DNA from: Pseudomonadota bacterium
GTDB taxonomy: Bacteria > Pseudomonadota > Gammaproteobacteria > Burkholderiales > Ferrovaceae
NCBI GenBank assembly: GCA_021811145.1
Contig: JAJZPN010000007.1
Location: 16,249-80,248 of the forward strand
DNA length: 64,000 nt
Reading direction: 5' to 3'
Part shown: positions 38,609 to 48,620 of the stretch, in pieces
Layout: each line of letters begins with the position of its first letter
How positions within the stretch are numbered: position 1 is the stretch's first letter
The notes under the pieces: generated by a model
Told to the model about the DNA's origin: nothing
Databases searched by the model: none
The model's input: only the letters and a program-made list of their open reading frames with translations
Made by a program: the position numbers and the translations under genes

Positions 38609-39554
38609 CAAAATCTCGAACCAATTGAAACAAATTATCTTCTGTCGCAATTTGATAAGGATCAAAGCTCTGCAAATTAGACCAACTTCTCAACCATGTT
38701 AATTGGCGCTTTGCTAATTGTCTGGTGGCGTAAATACCAGATTCCATCATTTTATTAAAATCATACTCTCCTTCTAAATATTGCCACATTTGTCGATAAC
38801 CAACACAACGCATGGAAGGAAGTTCAGCAAATAACTGGAAACGATTTCTAAGATCTCTTAATTCATTTTCTAGACCTTGTTCAATCATTTTTTTAAAACG
38901 CAACTCAATTGAGCGATGTAGTTGTGCTCTGTCTTGAGGGATTAACGCAAGAGATAATATGGGACCTTGCCATGAACGCTTTTGTTGGTCTTGATGAAAA
39001 GAAGAAAGCGGTTGTCCAGTCAACATATAGACTTCAAGAGCACGTTGAATTCGTTGTGAGTCATTCTCTTTCAATCGATTAGCTGTATCATAATCAATCG
39101 CCATTAAACGCTGATGCATATGGGGCCAGCCCAATTCAAGTGCTTCTTTATCAAGTTGCTCTCTTATCTCTTGATTGGCGGAAGGTAATTCATTAAAGCC
39201 AAACAACAAAGCCTTAAAATACAACATTGTCCCGCCCACAAGGAGAGGGATTTTTCCTCGCTTAACAATATCATCCACAATAACAGATGCATCAACTGCA
39301 AACTGATGAGCTGAATAACGCTGATCAGGATTAATAATATCAATTAAATGGTGAGGAATATCCTGCTGTATTGCTAAGCTAGGCTTTGCCGTACCGATGT
39401 CCATGTAACGATAAATGGTTGCTGAATCGACAGAAACAATCTCGCCATTAAACTGCTTGGCAAGCATTAAGGACAAATTACTTTTTCCTGAGGCGGTAGG
39501 CCCCATTAAACAGACGATCGGGGCGTTCACTCTTATTGCCCCCGTAAAAACCAC
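38592..39554 (-). CDS. miaA: tRNA dimethylallyltransferase
   Basis: Adds a dimethylallyl group to N6 of A37 in tRNAs that read UNN codons. P-loop GPTASGKSNL (about 18-27), VDSATIYRYMDIGTAKP, DIINPDQRYSAHQF and VGGTMLYFKALL are the family landmarks; SMRCVGYRQMW and TRQLAKRQLTWLR lie near the C-terminus. It has 320 residues. It overlaps the end of mutL by 22 bases; mutL-miaA linkage is classical in proteobacteria. Confidence 0.97.
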   Translation of the reverse strand: MVFTGAIRVNAPIVCLMGPTASGKSNLSLMLAKQFNGEIVSVDSATIYRYMDIGTAKPSLAIQQDIPHHLIDIINPDQRYSAHQFAVDASVIVDDIVKRGKIPLLVGGTMLYFKALLFGFNELPSANQEIREQLDKEALELGWPHMHQRLMAIDYDTANRLKENDSQRIQRALEVYMLTGQPLSSFHQDQQKRSWQGPILSLALIPQDRAQLHRSIELRFKKMIEQGLENELRDLRNRFQLFAELPSMRCVGYRQMWQYLEGEYDFNKMMESGIYATRQLAKRQLTWLRSWSNLQSFDPYQIATEDNLFQLVRDFVNRHY

Positions 39555-41308
39555 TGATCTATTTCAGACAAACCAACTTGTCGCCAAGTTGGGCGTCCAT
39601 GATTACATTGATCAGTTCGATCAATTAACTCCATATCGCGCAGTAGAGCATTCATCTCTGTTAGGGTTAATTGGCGATGTGCACGTACCGCAGCATGACA
39701 GGCGAAAGTTGATAACAATTGATTGTGTTTTTCATCAAGTAATCGTGACGAGCCAAATTGAAGTAACTCACCAATCAGGTCTCTGGCTATCTGTTCTAGA
39801 TCCCCTTTTGCAAGTAAAACCGGGACACTTCTTAAAGCTAATAGGTCAGGGCCAGCAACACTAAGCTCAAAACCCACTTGATTGAGTATTTCTTGATTCT
39901 CATAAACCAAGTTTAACGCTATGGGATCAACCCGAAAGGTGACGGGTATTAACAATTGTTGCTTTTGAATGATCTGATTTTTTATCGCCAACTTCAGTTG
40001 TTCATATAAAATCCGTTCATGTGCAGCGTGCATATCAACAATAATCAACCCCTGATCATTTTGCGACAGAATATAGATTCCATGTAACTGGGCTATAGCA
40101 AAACCTAAAGGATAGGAGTGATTATTATTGGTATCAATCTTTTCTTCATTACGATCCAATCCCTCAGATGGCCTATAGGAGTTTGAAGGGATTGTTTGAC
40201 TAAAACCAAATTGGCTAAAGTTGGTTGTTGATCTTGGCGAGTCAATTGGCAGTGAGTTTTGTAATACTGCGTAATTATTTGTATTTGTAAAAGAAGAACT
40301 GACGTCGACTGATTGACCAGGATTAGTCTTATCTAATATTTTAGATAATCCATGAAATACCAATTGATGTATTGTTTGTGGTTCACGGAATCGCACCTCT
40401 GTTTTGGCTGGATGCACATTCACATCAACGAGATCAAAAGGACAGGTAATAAACAGAGCAACAACTGGAAAACGTTGATGATGAAGAACATCTTGGTAAG
40501 CCTGTCTTAAAGCATGACTAATTAATTTATCACGTACAAAACGGCCATTAACATATACATATTGTGACTCTCTATTACTACTACTGTAGGTGGGTCGACT
40601 TATCCATCCTTCAATTCTAACTCCACCCGCCTCTTCATCGACTGCTAAAGCTCCTTTTATAAACTCCTCACCAAATAACGCCTTCAAACGTTGTTGATGA
40701 GTTGCCTGAGGCCAGTGTCGTAGTGGTTTACCATTATGATTAAGCCTAAACTCAATCTCTGGATGGCTCAATGCCATCCGCTTTAACACCTCATCGCAAT
40801 GAGCGAATTCTGTATTTGATGACTTTAAAAACTTGCGTCGTGCTGGAGTTTCAGAAAACAATTCATCAACAACAATAGATGTGCCAATCGACCTTGCCGC
40901 TGGGATTACCTCCGTCATACGACCTGCCCGACTTTGAACACGATAGCCATGACTTGCGTGTTGTTCTCGAGTAATGATTGTGACACTTGCAACTGAAGCC
41001 ATACTAGCTAACGCTTCTCCCCTAAACCCCAAGCTTGCCACTGACTCTAAATCATCTAAATTACTTATCTTACTGGTCGCATGAGGAGTCAACGCCAGTA
41101 CTAAATCCTCATGATAAATCCCTATACCATCATCTATCACTTCAATTTTTGAAATTCCACCATCAATCAAACTAATCTCTATATGACGTGCGCCTGCATC
41201 AATACTATTCTCAACTAACTCTTTTAGGGCTGAAGCAGGTCTTTCAATGACTTCTCCAGCAGCAATTTGGGCAATTAATACCCGATCTAGGGAATGTATT
41301 CTGGTCAT
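39533..41308 (-). CDS. mutL: DNA mismatch repair protein MutL
   Basis: GHKL ATPase that couples MutS to downstream repair. N-terminal ATPase: IAAGEVIERPASALKELVEN (in part), NSIDAGA, DDGIGI, TPHATSKI and GFRGEALASMASVA; the linker (about 330-395) is Ser/Asn/Pro-rich; the C-terminal dimerisation domain ends with MELIDRTDQCNHGRPTWRQ. DMHAAHERILYE is present. I see no DQHAx2E-x4-E endonuclease motif, but DMHAAHERILYE resembles it, so whether this MutL nicks DNA is open. It has 591 residues. Confidence 0.96.
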   Translation of the reverse strand: MTRIHSLDRVLIAQIAAGEVIERPASALKELVENSIDAGARHIEISLIDGGISKIEVIDDGIGIYHEDLVLALTPHATSKISNLDDLESVASLGFRGEALASMASVASVTIITREQHASHGYRVQSRAGRMTEVIPAARSIGTSIVVDELFSETPARRKFLKSSNTEFAHCDEVLKRMALSHPEIEFRLNHNGKPLRHWPQATHQQRLKALFGEEFIKGALAVDEEAGGVRIEGWISRPTYSSSNRESQYVYVNGRFVRDKLISHALRQAYQDVLHHQRFPVVALFITCPFDLVDVNVHPAKTEVRFREPQTIHQLVFHGLSKILDKTNPGQSVDVSSSFTNTNNYAVLQNSLPIDSPRSTTNFSQFGFSQTIPSNSYRPSEGLDRNEEKIDTNNNHSYPLGFAIAQLHGIYILSQNDQGLIIVDMHAAHERILYEQLKLAIKNQIIQKQQLLIPVTFRVDPIALNLVYENQEILNQVGFELSVAGPDLLALRSVPVLLAKGDLEQIARDLIGELLQFGSSRLLDEKHNQLLSTFACHAAVRAHRQLTLTEMNALLRDMELIDRTDQCNHGRPTWRQVGLSEIDQWFLRGQ

Positions 41309-41316
41309 TACAGTAG

Positions 41317-42723
41317 TTATCTGGTTCCCAACACCGTGTTGTTTTGTGCTGGAGGATTGTTGGCTAAATAGGTTTTAATTCCCGCCAAAATAGCATGAGC
41401 CAACTGATTTTGGTAGTCAGAATCAACTAAGCGTTGTTCTTCTGTTGGATTAGTAATAAAAGCGGTTTCAACAAGTATAGAGGGAATATCTGGCGACTTT
41501 AATACTGCAAATCCTGCTTGTTCAACTCTACCACGATGCAAATCATTAACTTGATGTAATTGAGTTAATACAGACTGTGCTAGTTTTAGACTATCGTTAA
41601 TAGTAGCCGTTTGAGATAAATCAAATAAAGTTTGCGCCAGATAAGGATCTTTATGGTTTAAATCTACCCCACCAATCAGATCTGCATTGTTTTCATGTTG
41701 TGCGAGCCATTTGGCAGCAACAGAAGTGGCTCCCTTTTCAGACAAAGCAAATACTGAGGATCCTCTCGCGTCCTCGGTAACGTAAGCATCCGCATGTATT
41801 GAAACAAACATATCAGCATGGAGTCGTCGCGCTTTTGCCGTCCTTCCCTGCAGAGGAATAAAATAGTCTCCGTCACGAATTAATACAGCACGTAATGCCG
41901 GATCTTGATTGATTAATGCACTTAGATGTTTGGCGATAGCTAGAGTCACGTCTTTTTCATTATTACCTCCATGTCCATGAGCACCAGGATCCTCTCCCCC
42001 ATGACCCGCATCAACTGCGATAAGAAAATCATGTTTAGCAGCAAGAGGTTGTTTAAGTGGTGTAGGTAGTGTTGGTGTAGACTGAGGAGTACTATTCTCA
42101 GTTGAGGAATGGTTTGGAACGGTAGTTGTTTTATCTGATAAAGAAGCCTTACTGATTGAGTTGGAAGCTAACTCTCCCTTGCCAGGTTGTACTGTGTCAC
42201 TCTGTTTCTCTTGTTGATCATTCACTACAACTTGATTGGATGAGGGACTAGTTACCGACTGTTGTTTTGCTAAAAAACTCATTAATGGATCATTAGGAGT
42301 AACTGGGTAAAGATCTAGCATAAAACGATACCCGTAATTGGCGACCGGATCCAATAGTACCGAGCTTGCCTTAACGGGTACTTTAAGATCGAATACAACT
42401 CTTGCGGTAGTAGGACTGAAGTGTGCAACTCTAATTGCCTTAATATAAGGATCAGAGGAAGACAAATGCTCACTTAAGGAGCGGAGTATTTTTAAATCAT
42501 TGACTTGAGAAAGATCTAACACCAATCGGTCAGGGTTGTCCACCGTAAAGAATTTAGCCTCAATAACACTCTTAGACTCTAAAGTAACGCGCGTGTAATC
42601 CTCTGCAGGCCAAATTCGTGCTGCAGCAACAGTAATCTCTTGGGCAAAAACGGCATTAGGAATCCAATAGGATACCAGTAAGAGAATTAAAGCCAACCAA
42701 GTTTTTGCCATTTTTCCAAGCAT
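41317..42723 (-). CDS. amiC: N-acetylmuramoyl-L-alanine amidase with AMIN domain (AmiC-like)
   Basis: Periplasmic zinc amidase that splits septal peptidoglycan. Signal peptide to about residue 27 (PNAVFAQE), AMIN domain about 30-145 (septum targeting), a Ser/Thr/Pro/Gln-rich linker (about 150-230), and the amidase_3 domain with DAGHGGEDPGAHG, SIHADAY and the late SILVETAFITNPTEE. It has 468 residues. It overlaps tsaE by 37 bases (or 25 if the second Met is used). tsaE-amiC-mutL-miaA is a widespread order. Confidence 0.95.
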   Translation of the reverse strand: MLGKMAKTWLALILLLVSYWIPNAVFAQEITVAAARIWPAEDYTRVTLESKSVIEAKFFTVDNPDRLVLDLSQVNDLKILRSLSEHLSSSDPYIKAIRVAHFSPTTARVVFDLKVPVKASSVLLDPVANYGYRFMLDLYPVTPNDPLMSFLAKQQSVTSPSSNQVVVNDQQEKQSDTVQPGKGELASNSISKASLSDKTTTVPNHSSTENSTPQSTPTLPTPLKQPLAAKHDFLIAVDAGHGGEDPGAHGHGGNNEKDVTLAIAKHLSALINQDPALRAVLIRDGDYFIPLQGRTAKARRLHADMFVSIHADAYVTEDARGSSVFALSEKGATSVAAKWLAQHENNADLIGGVDLNHKDPYLAQTLFDLSQTATINDSLKLAQSVLTQLHQVNDLHRGRVEQAGFAVLKSPDIPSILVETAFITNPTEEQRLVDSDYQNQLAHAILAGIKTYLANNPPAQNNTVLGTR

Positions 42724-43169
42724 AAACTACCCGCCTCCGAGAGCGACACCACAGTAAATTCTCTTTTTTCAGCTAAGATTTTGATTTTGATACCTATATC
42801 CACAGAGGGTAGCCAGCCCTCAGCCTTTTCTGGCCATTCAACAAAACACACGCCACTGCCACCAAAATTTTCTCTAAAACCAGAATCTTCAAGTTCATTT
42901 TTATCATAGATTCGATAAAAATCAAAGTGATAGAAGTATAACCTCGAAAGAGAATAGGTTTCAAGTATAGGATAAGTAGGGCTTTTTACTCGTCCTGTAT
43001 ATCCCAGGCCTTGAAGCACCCCCCGAGTTAAGGTGGTTTTTCCTGCACCTAACTCTCCTTCAAGTGTAACGACTAAACCTGGATACAAAAAATCAGAGAA
43101 GCGTCTTCCCCAACTCAATGTTGCATCTTCATTTTGCAAAATCCAGGTATGTGAAACAGGATTTAACAT
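42687..43169 (-). CDS. tsaE: tRNA threonylcarbamoyladenosine biosynthesis ATPase TsaE
   Basis: Small ATPase of the TsaBDE complex that makes t6A37 in ANN-reading tRNAs. Walker A GELGAGKTTLTRGVL, the conserved VKSPTY loop and FYHFDFYRIYD, then FVEWPEKA. From ATG 43169 it has 160 residues; GAGGA lies 8 bases upstream. A longer GTG start at 43190 is possible but its context is poorer. It is divergent from queG across 31 bases. Confidence 0.94.
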   Translation of the reverse strand: MLNPVSHTWILQNEDATLSWGRRFSDFLYPGLVVTLEGELGAGKTTLTRGVLQGLGYTGRVKSPTYPILETYSLSRLYFYHFDFYRIYDKNELEDSGFRENFGGSGVCFVEWPEKAEGWLPSVDIGIKIKILAEKREFTVVSLSEAGSLCLEKWQKLGWL

Positions 43170-43200
43170 TAAAATAGTCCTCAAAAACACATAAACTAAT

Positions 43201-44247
43201 ATGATGGATACACAGTTAATAAAAAGACAACTTATTATTTTAGCTCAGCAATTAGGTTTTGAGGGAGTACGAGTCAGTCGTCCACAATTAGAGTCAGCAA
43301 GTCGTCAACTTCAAGAATGGCTAAAAAAAGGCTATCACGGTGACATGGGCTTTTTAGAAAGACATTCTGATTTAAGAGAATCCCCTTCACAACTTCACCC
43401 TGGAACATTAACTGTTATTTCACTCTTTCATCCCTACCTTACTGAACCAATAAAAAACAGTGAGACACAACTAAACTCAAAAACTGATGGTTATATTTCA
43501 TATTACGCTAGGGGCAGAGACTACCATAAAACCCTTCGCCAAAAACTAAAAATATTGGCTGAGAATCTACAACAATGGATTGGTCCTTTTAATTATCGAG
43601 TATTTACTGACAGCGCCCCAGTTATGGAAGTAGAAATAGCACGACAAGCAGGTTTAGGCTGGCGCGGCAAAAACACCTTATTAATAAGCAGAGAGGCTGG
43701 ATCATGGTTTTTCCTAGGTGAGATATTTACCGATCTACCTCTTGAAATTGACCCTATCACCACAGAACATTGTGGCCAATGCAGTGCATGCATTGATGTA
43801 TGTCCTACTAAAGCGATAGTGGCCCCTTACGTTCTTGATGCTAGATTGTGTATTTCATACCTGACGATTGAGCACAGTGGCAGTATCCCCGAAGAGCTCA
43901 GGCCTCATTTTGGTAACCGTATATATGGCTGCGATGATTGCCAATTAGTGTGCCCATGGAATCGGTTTGCTCGTTATACCAATGAAATCAGTTTTTTATC
44001 CCGATTTCAATCAGGAACCGATCTGGCTGATCTACTTTTGTTAGATGAACAACAATTTGAGCGCCGTTTTGAAGGCAGCGCTATCAGACGTATTGGTATT
44101 ATTCGTTGGCTACGCAACGTGGCAGTGGCGCTGGGTAACGGATTAGGCCGAGAAAAAGATATTAACGCATTAAAAAAGCGCTTAGATTATCCATCTAACA
44201 TTGTCAGAGAACACGTGAACTGGGCATTGAAACGCTTGTCAGAGTAG
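43201..44247 (+). CDS. queG: Epoxyqueuosine reductase
   Basis: Last step of queuosine synthesis in tRNA: reduces epoxyqueuosine using cobalamin and two [4Fe-4S] clusters. Cluster Cys are visible at C191, C194, C197, C201 and at C244, C247, C251 with C217 between. The proposed catalytic Asp is D137 in FTDSAPVME, and the AGLGWRGKNTLLIS stretch is typical. It has 348 residues. Its need for cobalamin links it loosely to the corrinoid genes in the window. dsbD follows 35 bases later. Confidence 0.96.
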   Translation: MMDTQLIKRQLIILAQQLGFEGVRVSRPQLESASRQLQEWLKKGYHGDMGFLERHSDLRESPSQLHPGTLTVISLFHPYLTEPIKNSETQLNSKTDGYISYYARGRDYHKTLRQKLKILAENLQQWIGPFNYRVFTDSAPVMEVEIARQAGLGWRGKNTLLISREAGSWFFLGEIFTDLPLEIDPITTEHCGQCSACIDVCPTKAIVAPYVLDARLCISYLTIEHSGSIPEELRPHFGNRIYGCDDCQLVCPWNRFARYTNEISFLSRFQSGTDLADLLLLDEQQFERRFEGSAIRRIGIIRWLRNVAVALGNGLGREKDINALKKRLDYPSNIVREHVNWALKRLSE

Positions 44248-44282
44248 AATATTAAATTAATACAGTATTTTAGGTAGAAATT

Positions 44283-45893
44283 ATGTTACGCAAACTATGG
44301 TTAGCTTTGTTATTAGTTGTTGTTTTCCCAGTGTGGGCTAACAACTATTTGGATAGCAACAGCCCAAATACCAATAGCAATTATTTACCTGCTACAAAAA
44401 CGTTTCTATTGCCAGAACAAGCCTTTAAGATACAAGTCAATAGAACTGATAATGAGACTTTTCTACTCACCTTCACGCCTGCACCAGGCTACTATATATA
44501 CAGAGACAAAATTCACATTGTTGATGATCATCAACAACCTTTGGGCAAACTTGAACTTCCTCAGGCCAGTCAAAAAGATGATCCTGTTTATGGCCATGTT
44601 TGGGTTTACTTCCAACCCTTTACTGCAAAACTAACCATTACCAAGCCCTCTTCCACAGAGCTTGGTATAGCCTACCAAGGCTGTGCACTTCATGGTATTT
44701 GCTATCCGCCAACAGTGCGTCATTTTACAATGGCGACAGCACCTAATATTCTCGTTCCTCTTGACTCACCTAACCAATTTCATCCAACCGAGCTCAATAG
44801 CGATTCTTCAAACCCTAATGACTTTGCGGCTTTTTTGGGAAGTGCCTCATTCACTTGGATGCTACTAAGTTTCTTTGTTTTTGGCTTACTGCTGTCCCTA
44901 ACCCCTTGCGTTTTTCCAATGGTTCCCATACTGTCTGGCATTATTGCAGGTCAAGGAAGTGATATCACTAAACTAAGAGCATTTTGGTTATCCATTACCT
45001 ACGTACTTGGCATGTCAATTACTTATGCTATCGCAGGCATCATTGCAGGTCTCACTGGTACCCTGGTTTCTAATAGTTTACAAACACCCCCTGTTGAAAT
45101 CGCGATTGCGATAGTATTTATTTTATTAGCCCTATCGATGTTTGATGTTTACCAACTTCAAATCCCAGCAAGTTGGCAGACAAAACTTAACCATCACTCC
45201 AACCGCCTTCCTGGGGGAAAATACGTTGCAGTTGCCGTTATGGGTTTAATTTCTGCTTTGGTTGTAGGGCCATGTGTCGCAGCTCCACTAGCAGGTGGAC
45301 TCATTTACATTGCGCAAACTAAAAATTGGCTCGTTGGAGGAAGTGCATTATTTGTCATGTCGTTAGGTATGGGAGCGCCATTGGTATTAATCGGTACCTC
45401 AGCTGGCGCATTTCTACCGCGAGCTGGTCAATGGATGAATTGGGTTAAGCGTTTTTTTGGTGTATTACTCATAGCTGTAGCCATATGGATGGTTAAACCC
45501 TTATGGATTGGCTTATTTAAAACAGAGGGACCACATTTTCAAGCAATTCACTCAGTAGCTGAGCTGGATATAGCCTTAAATCAGGCAAAAATAGCGCATA
45601 AACCAGTATTTTTAGACTTTTATGCGGACTGGTGTACCTCTTGTATTGAAATGGAAAACTCTGTTTTCTCTGAAAAAGAAGTCAAAAATAAACTAGAAAC
45701 TGCCACCCTTCTTCGTGCTGATGTTACAAAAAACAGCACTGAGGATCGTGCTATCTTAGCGCGATTCGGTTTATTTGGTCCTCCCGGAATGATTCTTTAC
45801 AATAGAAATGGAGAGGAACTCATTAACCTAAGAATGGCTGGTTTTGTACCGAAAGAACAGTTTATGCATACCTTAGAGGAGGCATTTCACTAA
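44283..45893 (+). CDS. dsbD: Thiol:disulfide interchange protein DsbD
   Basis: Carries reducing power from cytoplasmic thioredoxin across the inner membrane to periplasmic partners (DsbC, cytochrome c maturation). Signal peptide to about residue 19; N-terminal domain with redox pair C134/C140 ([11 protein letters not shown]); eight-helix membrane domain with TPCVFPMVP and [11 protein letters not shown]ys; C-terminal thioredoxin domain with C451-x2-C454 in DWCTSCIEM. It has 536 residues. Its TAA stop interlocks with the orn stop at 45890-45893. Confidence 0.96.
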   Translation: MLRKLWLALLLVVVFPVWANNYLDSNSPNTNSNYLPATKTFLLPEQAFKIQVNRTDNETFLLTFTPAPGYYIYRDKIHIVDDHQQPLGKLELPQASQKDDPVYGHVWVYFQPFTAKLTITKPSSTELGIAYQGCALHGICYPPTVRHFTMATAPNILVPLDSPNQFHPTELNSDSSNPNDFAAFLGSASFTWMLLSFFVFGLLLSLTPCVFPMVPILSGIIAGQGSDITKLRAFWLSITYVLGMSITYAIAGIIAGLTGTLVSNSLQTPPVEIAIAIVFILLALSMFDVYQLQIPASWQTKLNHHSNRLPGGKYVAVAVMGLISALVVGPCVAAPLAGGLIYIAQTKNWLVGGSALFVMSLGMGAPLVLIGTSAGAFLPRAGQWMNWVKRFFGVLLIAVAIWMVKPLWIGLFKTEGPHFQAIHSVAELDIALNQAKIAHKPVFLDFYADWCTSCIEMENSVFSEKEVKNKLETATLLRADVTKNSTEDRAILARFGLFGPPGMILYNRNGEELINLRMAGFVPKEQFMHTLEEAFH

Positions 45894-46438
45894 TTCATTC
45901 TTAAAAAGTTATCTCGATAATAACGAAGCTCAGCAATTGACTCCTCAATATCCGCTAGTGCCTCATGTTTCCCAGCTTTCTTGAAACCGTTGTAAAGCTG
46001 AGGACGCCAGCGTTTTGCTAGCTCTTTTAAGGTACTAACATCGAGATTACGATAATGAAAGTATTGTTCTAACTTGGGTAGATATTTAGCTAAAAAACGA
46101 CGATCCTGACAGATAGTATTACCACACATAGGTGATTCATTTGCGGGAACATACTGACTGACAAACTCTAGTAACTGTTGTTCCGCTGTGGCTTCATCGA
46201 GAGAGGATGCTTTCACTTTATCAATCAGGCCAGAACGACCGTGGGTACCCTTATTCCATGCATCCATCCCATCAAGTACTTCATCAGGTTGATGGATAAC
46301 CATTACCGGCGCAACAGCAACCTGGTTAAGCTCACTGTCTGTAACAATTAACGCAATTTCAATTATTTTATCAGTAACGGGATTTAACCCGGTCATTTCC
46401 ATGTCAATCCAAATGAGATGATTTTTATCTTGTGCCAT
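45890..46438 (-). CDS. orn: Oligoribonuclease
   Basis: DEDDh 3'-5' exonuclease that degrades 2-5 nucleotide RNAs left by other RNases, including pGpG; usually essential. [12 protein letters not shown] carries the first acidic pair; [16 protein letters not shown] and [12 protein letters not shown] are signatures; [11 protein letters not shown] has the catalytic His. I start at ATG 46438, giving 182 residues and alignment with E. coli Orn; the frame to 46471 adds 11 residues without family support. It is divergent from the M48 protease gene across 62 bases. Confidence 0.96.
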   Translation of the reverse strand: MAQDKNHLIWIDMEMTGLNPVTDKIIEIALIVTDSELNQVAVAPVMVIHQPDEVLDGMDAWNKGTHGRSGLIDKVKASSLDEATAEQQLLEFVSQYVPANESPMCGNTICQDRRFLAKYLPKLEQYFHYRNLDVSTLKELAKRWRPQLYNGFKKAGKHEALADIEESIAELRYYRDNFLRMN

Positions 46439-46500
46439 AATAAACAGTCTACGTAAATAATGAATGTTCAAAGGTTAACAGGTTTATAGAAGGAATTGCA

Positions 46501-47751
46501 GTGAATTTTAATACTTTATTTTTAATACTTTTAATTTTAGTCACACTCACAAAACTGTGGCTGAGCCGTCGCCAGTTAACTCACGTTTTAGTACATCAAA
46601 ATAGAGTTCCTAGTGCGTTTAGCGCCTCCATATCACTAGAACAGCATCAAAAAGCCGCACGCTATACTGCAGCAAAAGTTAAAATGTCAATGTTTAGTAC
46701 AGTGATTGAGTCAATTTGGCTTTACTGCTTAATTGAACAAGGCATTCTTTCTTTTTGGAATAGTTGGCTCATTAATCATATTCAAACACCTCTATTAAGC
46801 GGTATGTTACTAATTGGCGGTATCAGCCTGATGGGGGCAATTATTGATCTACCTCTTAATATTTATAGCACCTTCGTAATTGAACAGCGTTTTGGCTTTA
46901 ACCGTATGACCCCCAAAATGTATCTAATTGATTTATTTAAAAATACTCTCTTAGGGATGGTATTGGGAATTCCCATTATCTTAGCCGCATTATGGATGAT
47001 GGCTTCTCTTGGGAGCTACTGGTGGCTTTACGCTTGGTTGGCTTGGATGTTGTTTAATACATTACTTCTTGCTATTTATCCTACTTGGATTGCACCTTTA
47101 TTTAATCGCTTTTCCCCAGTCCCAGAGGGTGAATTAAAAAACAAAGTTGAAGAACTCATAAAAACCTGTGGTTTTAATGCAAGCGGCTTATTCGTCATGG
47201 ATGGCTCTAAACGCTCTAGTCATGGCAATGCCTACTTTACTGGCTTTGGTAAAGCGAAGAGAGTGGTTTTTTTTGATACGCTTCTAGAAAGTCTTAATAC
47301 TGACGAAATCCTTGCCGTATTAGCTCATGAGTTAGGACACTATCGTCTACGACATGTCATTTATCGTTTAATTAGTATTTTCATTCTGAGTTTGGCTTTC
47401 TTAGCACTACTTGGTTGGTTTTATACCTCTACTTGGTTTTATATGGGTTTAGGTCATCAAATACCAAGCAATGCGATGGCCCTCACTTTATTTATGTTGG
47501 TTATTCCGATTATTGGCTTTCCTCTACAACCCTTAATGAGTTTGTTTTCCAGAAAACACGAGTTTGAGGCAGATGCTTATGCGAGTCGCTATGCAAAAGC
47601 CAACTCTCTTATCAGTGCGCTGGTTAAACTTTATAAAGAAAACGCAGCCACTCTAACACCTGACCCACTTCACTCTGCTATGTACGACTCACATCCACCG
47701 GCAGCCATTCGTATTGCTCATCTTGAACATTTAGCACATCAGCCAGGATGA
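46501..47751 (+). CDS. M48-family membrane metalloprotease (Ste24-like)
   Basis: Integral-membrane zinc protease. HELGH at 276-280 supplies the two His and the Glu; EFEADAYA near residue 356 supplies the third ligand. About six to seven hydrophobic segments flank the active site, as in Ste24/CAAX-protease-type enzymes; bacteria lack prenylated CAAX targets, so membrane-protein quality control is more likely. It has 416 residues. The start is GTG with AAGGA at good spacing. It overlaps rsgA by four bases (ATGA). Confidence 0.92.
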   Translation: MNFNTLFLILLILVTLTKLWLSRRQLTHVLVHQNRVPSAFSASISLEQHQKAARYTAAKVKMSMFSTVIESIWLYCLIEQGILSFWNSWLINHIQTPLLSGMLLIGGISLMGAIIDLPLNIYSTFVIEQRFGFNRMTPKMYLIDLFKNTLLGMVLGIPIILAALWMMASLGSYWWLYAWLAWMLFNTLLLAIYPTWIAPLFNRFSPVPEGELKNKVEELIKTCGFNASGLFVMDGSKRSSHGNAYFTGFGKAKRVVFFDTLLESLNTDEILAVLAHELGHYRLRHVIYRLISIFILSLAFLALLGWFYTSTWFYMGLGHQIPSNAMALTLFMLVIPIIGFPLQPLMSLFSRKHEFEADAYASRYAKANSLISALVKLYKENAATLTPDPLHSAMYDSHPPAAIRIAHLEHLAHQPG

Positions 47752-48620
47752 GTACACTTGAAGCAACCGTGACGGCCAATTTTGGTCGTCACTTTGAAGT
47801 TGAGACCAATCAAGGTGATATTCTTGTTGCTACTCGTCGTGGTAAAAAACAGGATATAACGTGTAATGATCGTGTATTAATAGAAACAACATTAAATAAT
47901 GAAGCCGTGATCGTCGATAAGATTCCTTGTAAAAATCTCTTTTATCGCTCAGATCAATATCGGCAAAAAACTCTGGCTGCGAACATTGATCAAGTTATTG
48001 CTGTGATTGCTAATGAACCGACCTTCAGTGACGCCTTGTTAGCAAGAATTTTAGTTGCAGGAGAATCTAATCAATGCGATACAGTAATAGTCCATAATAA
48101 GATAGATTTACCATTAACTGATCGAGATCGTCAGATCCTTTATTACTACCAAACTCTCAACTATCAACTCATTGAGATAAGCGCTATAAATCAAGATATC
48201 AAGCCCTTATTGGCTGTTTTAGATAAAAAAACAAGTCTTCTTGTTGGTCAATCAGGTATGGGTAAATCGACCATTATTAATCAGTTATTACCTCATCAAC
48301 CCGCCAGAACCAATGATATTTCAGCCGCGCTAGACTCTGGAAAACATACCACCACATATACCAGACGTTACACAATAAATTCAGAGACTTTTATAATTGA
48401 TTCACCTGGGGTTCAGGAGTTTGGTCTTAACCATATTAGTAATGCAGGACTTGAAAACCTATTCAAAGAATTCAGCCCTTTAATTGGACAATGTCGTTTT
48501 CACAACTGTCAACATCTCAATGAACCACAATGTGCATTTAAAGAATGGGTTGCAAATGATCCAATGAAAAAACGACGACTTGAACTGTTAATTGAACTAC
48601 AACAAACGAACCAACGTTAA
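47748..48620 (+). CDS. rsgA: Small-subunit ribosome biogenesis GTPase RsgA
   Basis: Circularly permuted GTPase that checks late 30S maturation. N-terminal OB-fold (about 1-70), then the permuted G motifs: G4 VHNKIDL (115-121), G1 GQSGMGKST (167-175), G3 DSPGVQEFG. The C-terminal zinc finger has Cys and His in CRFHNCQHLNEPQC. It has 290 residues. The ATGA overlap with the protease gene implies coupling. Stop interlocked with the convergent CobD-like gene in TTAA (48617-48620). Confidence 0.96.
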   Translation: MSTLEATVTANFGRHFEVETNQGDILVATRRGKKQDITCNDRVLIETTLNNEAVIVDKIPCKNLFYRSDQYRQKTLAANIDQVIAVIANEPTFSDALLARILVAGESNQCDTVIVHNKIDLPLTDRDRQILYYYQTLNYQLIEISAINQDIKPLLAVLDKKTSLLVGQSGMGKSTIINQLLPHQPARTNDISAALDSGKHTTTYTRRYTINSETFIIDSPGVQEFGLNHISNAGLENLFKEFSPLIGQCRFHNCQHLNEPQCAFKEWVANDPMKKRRLELLIELQQTNQR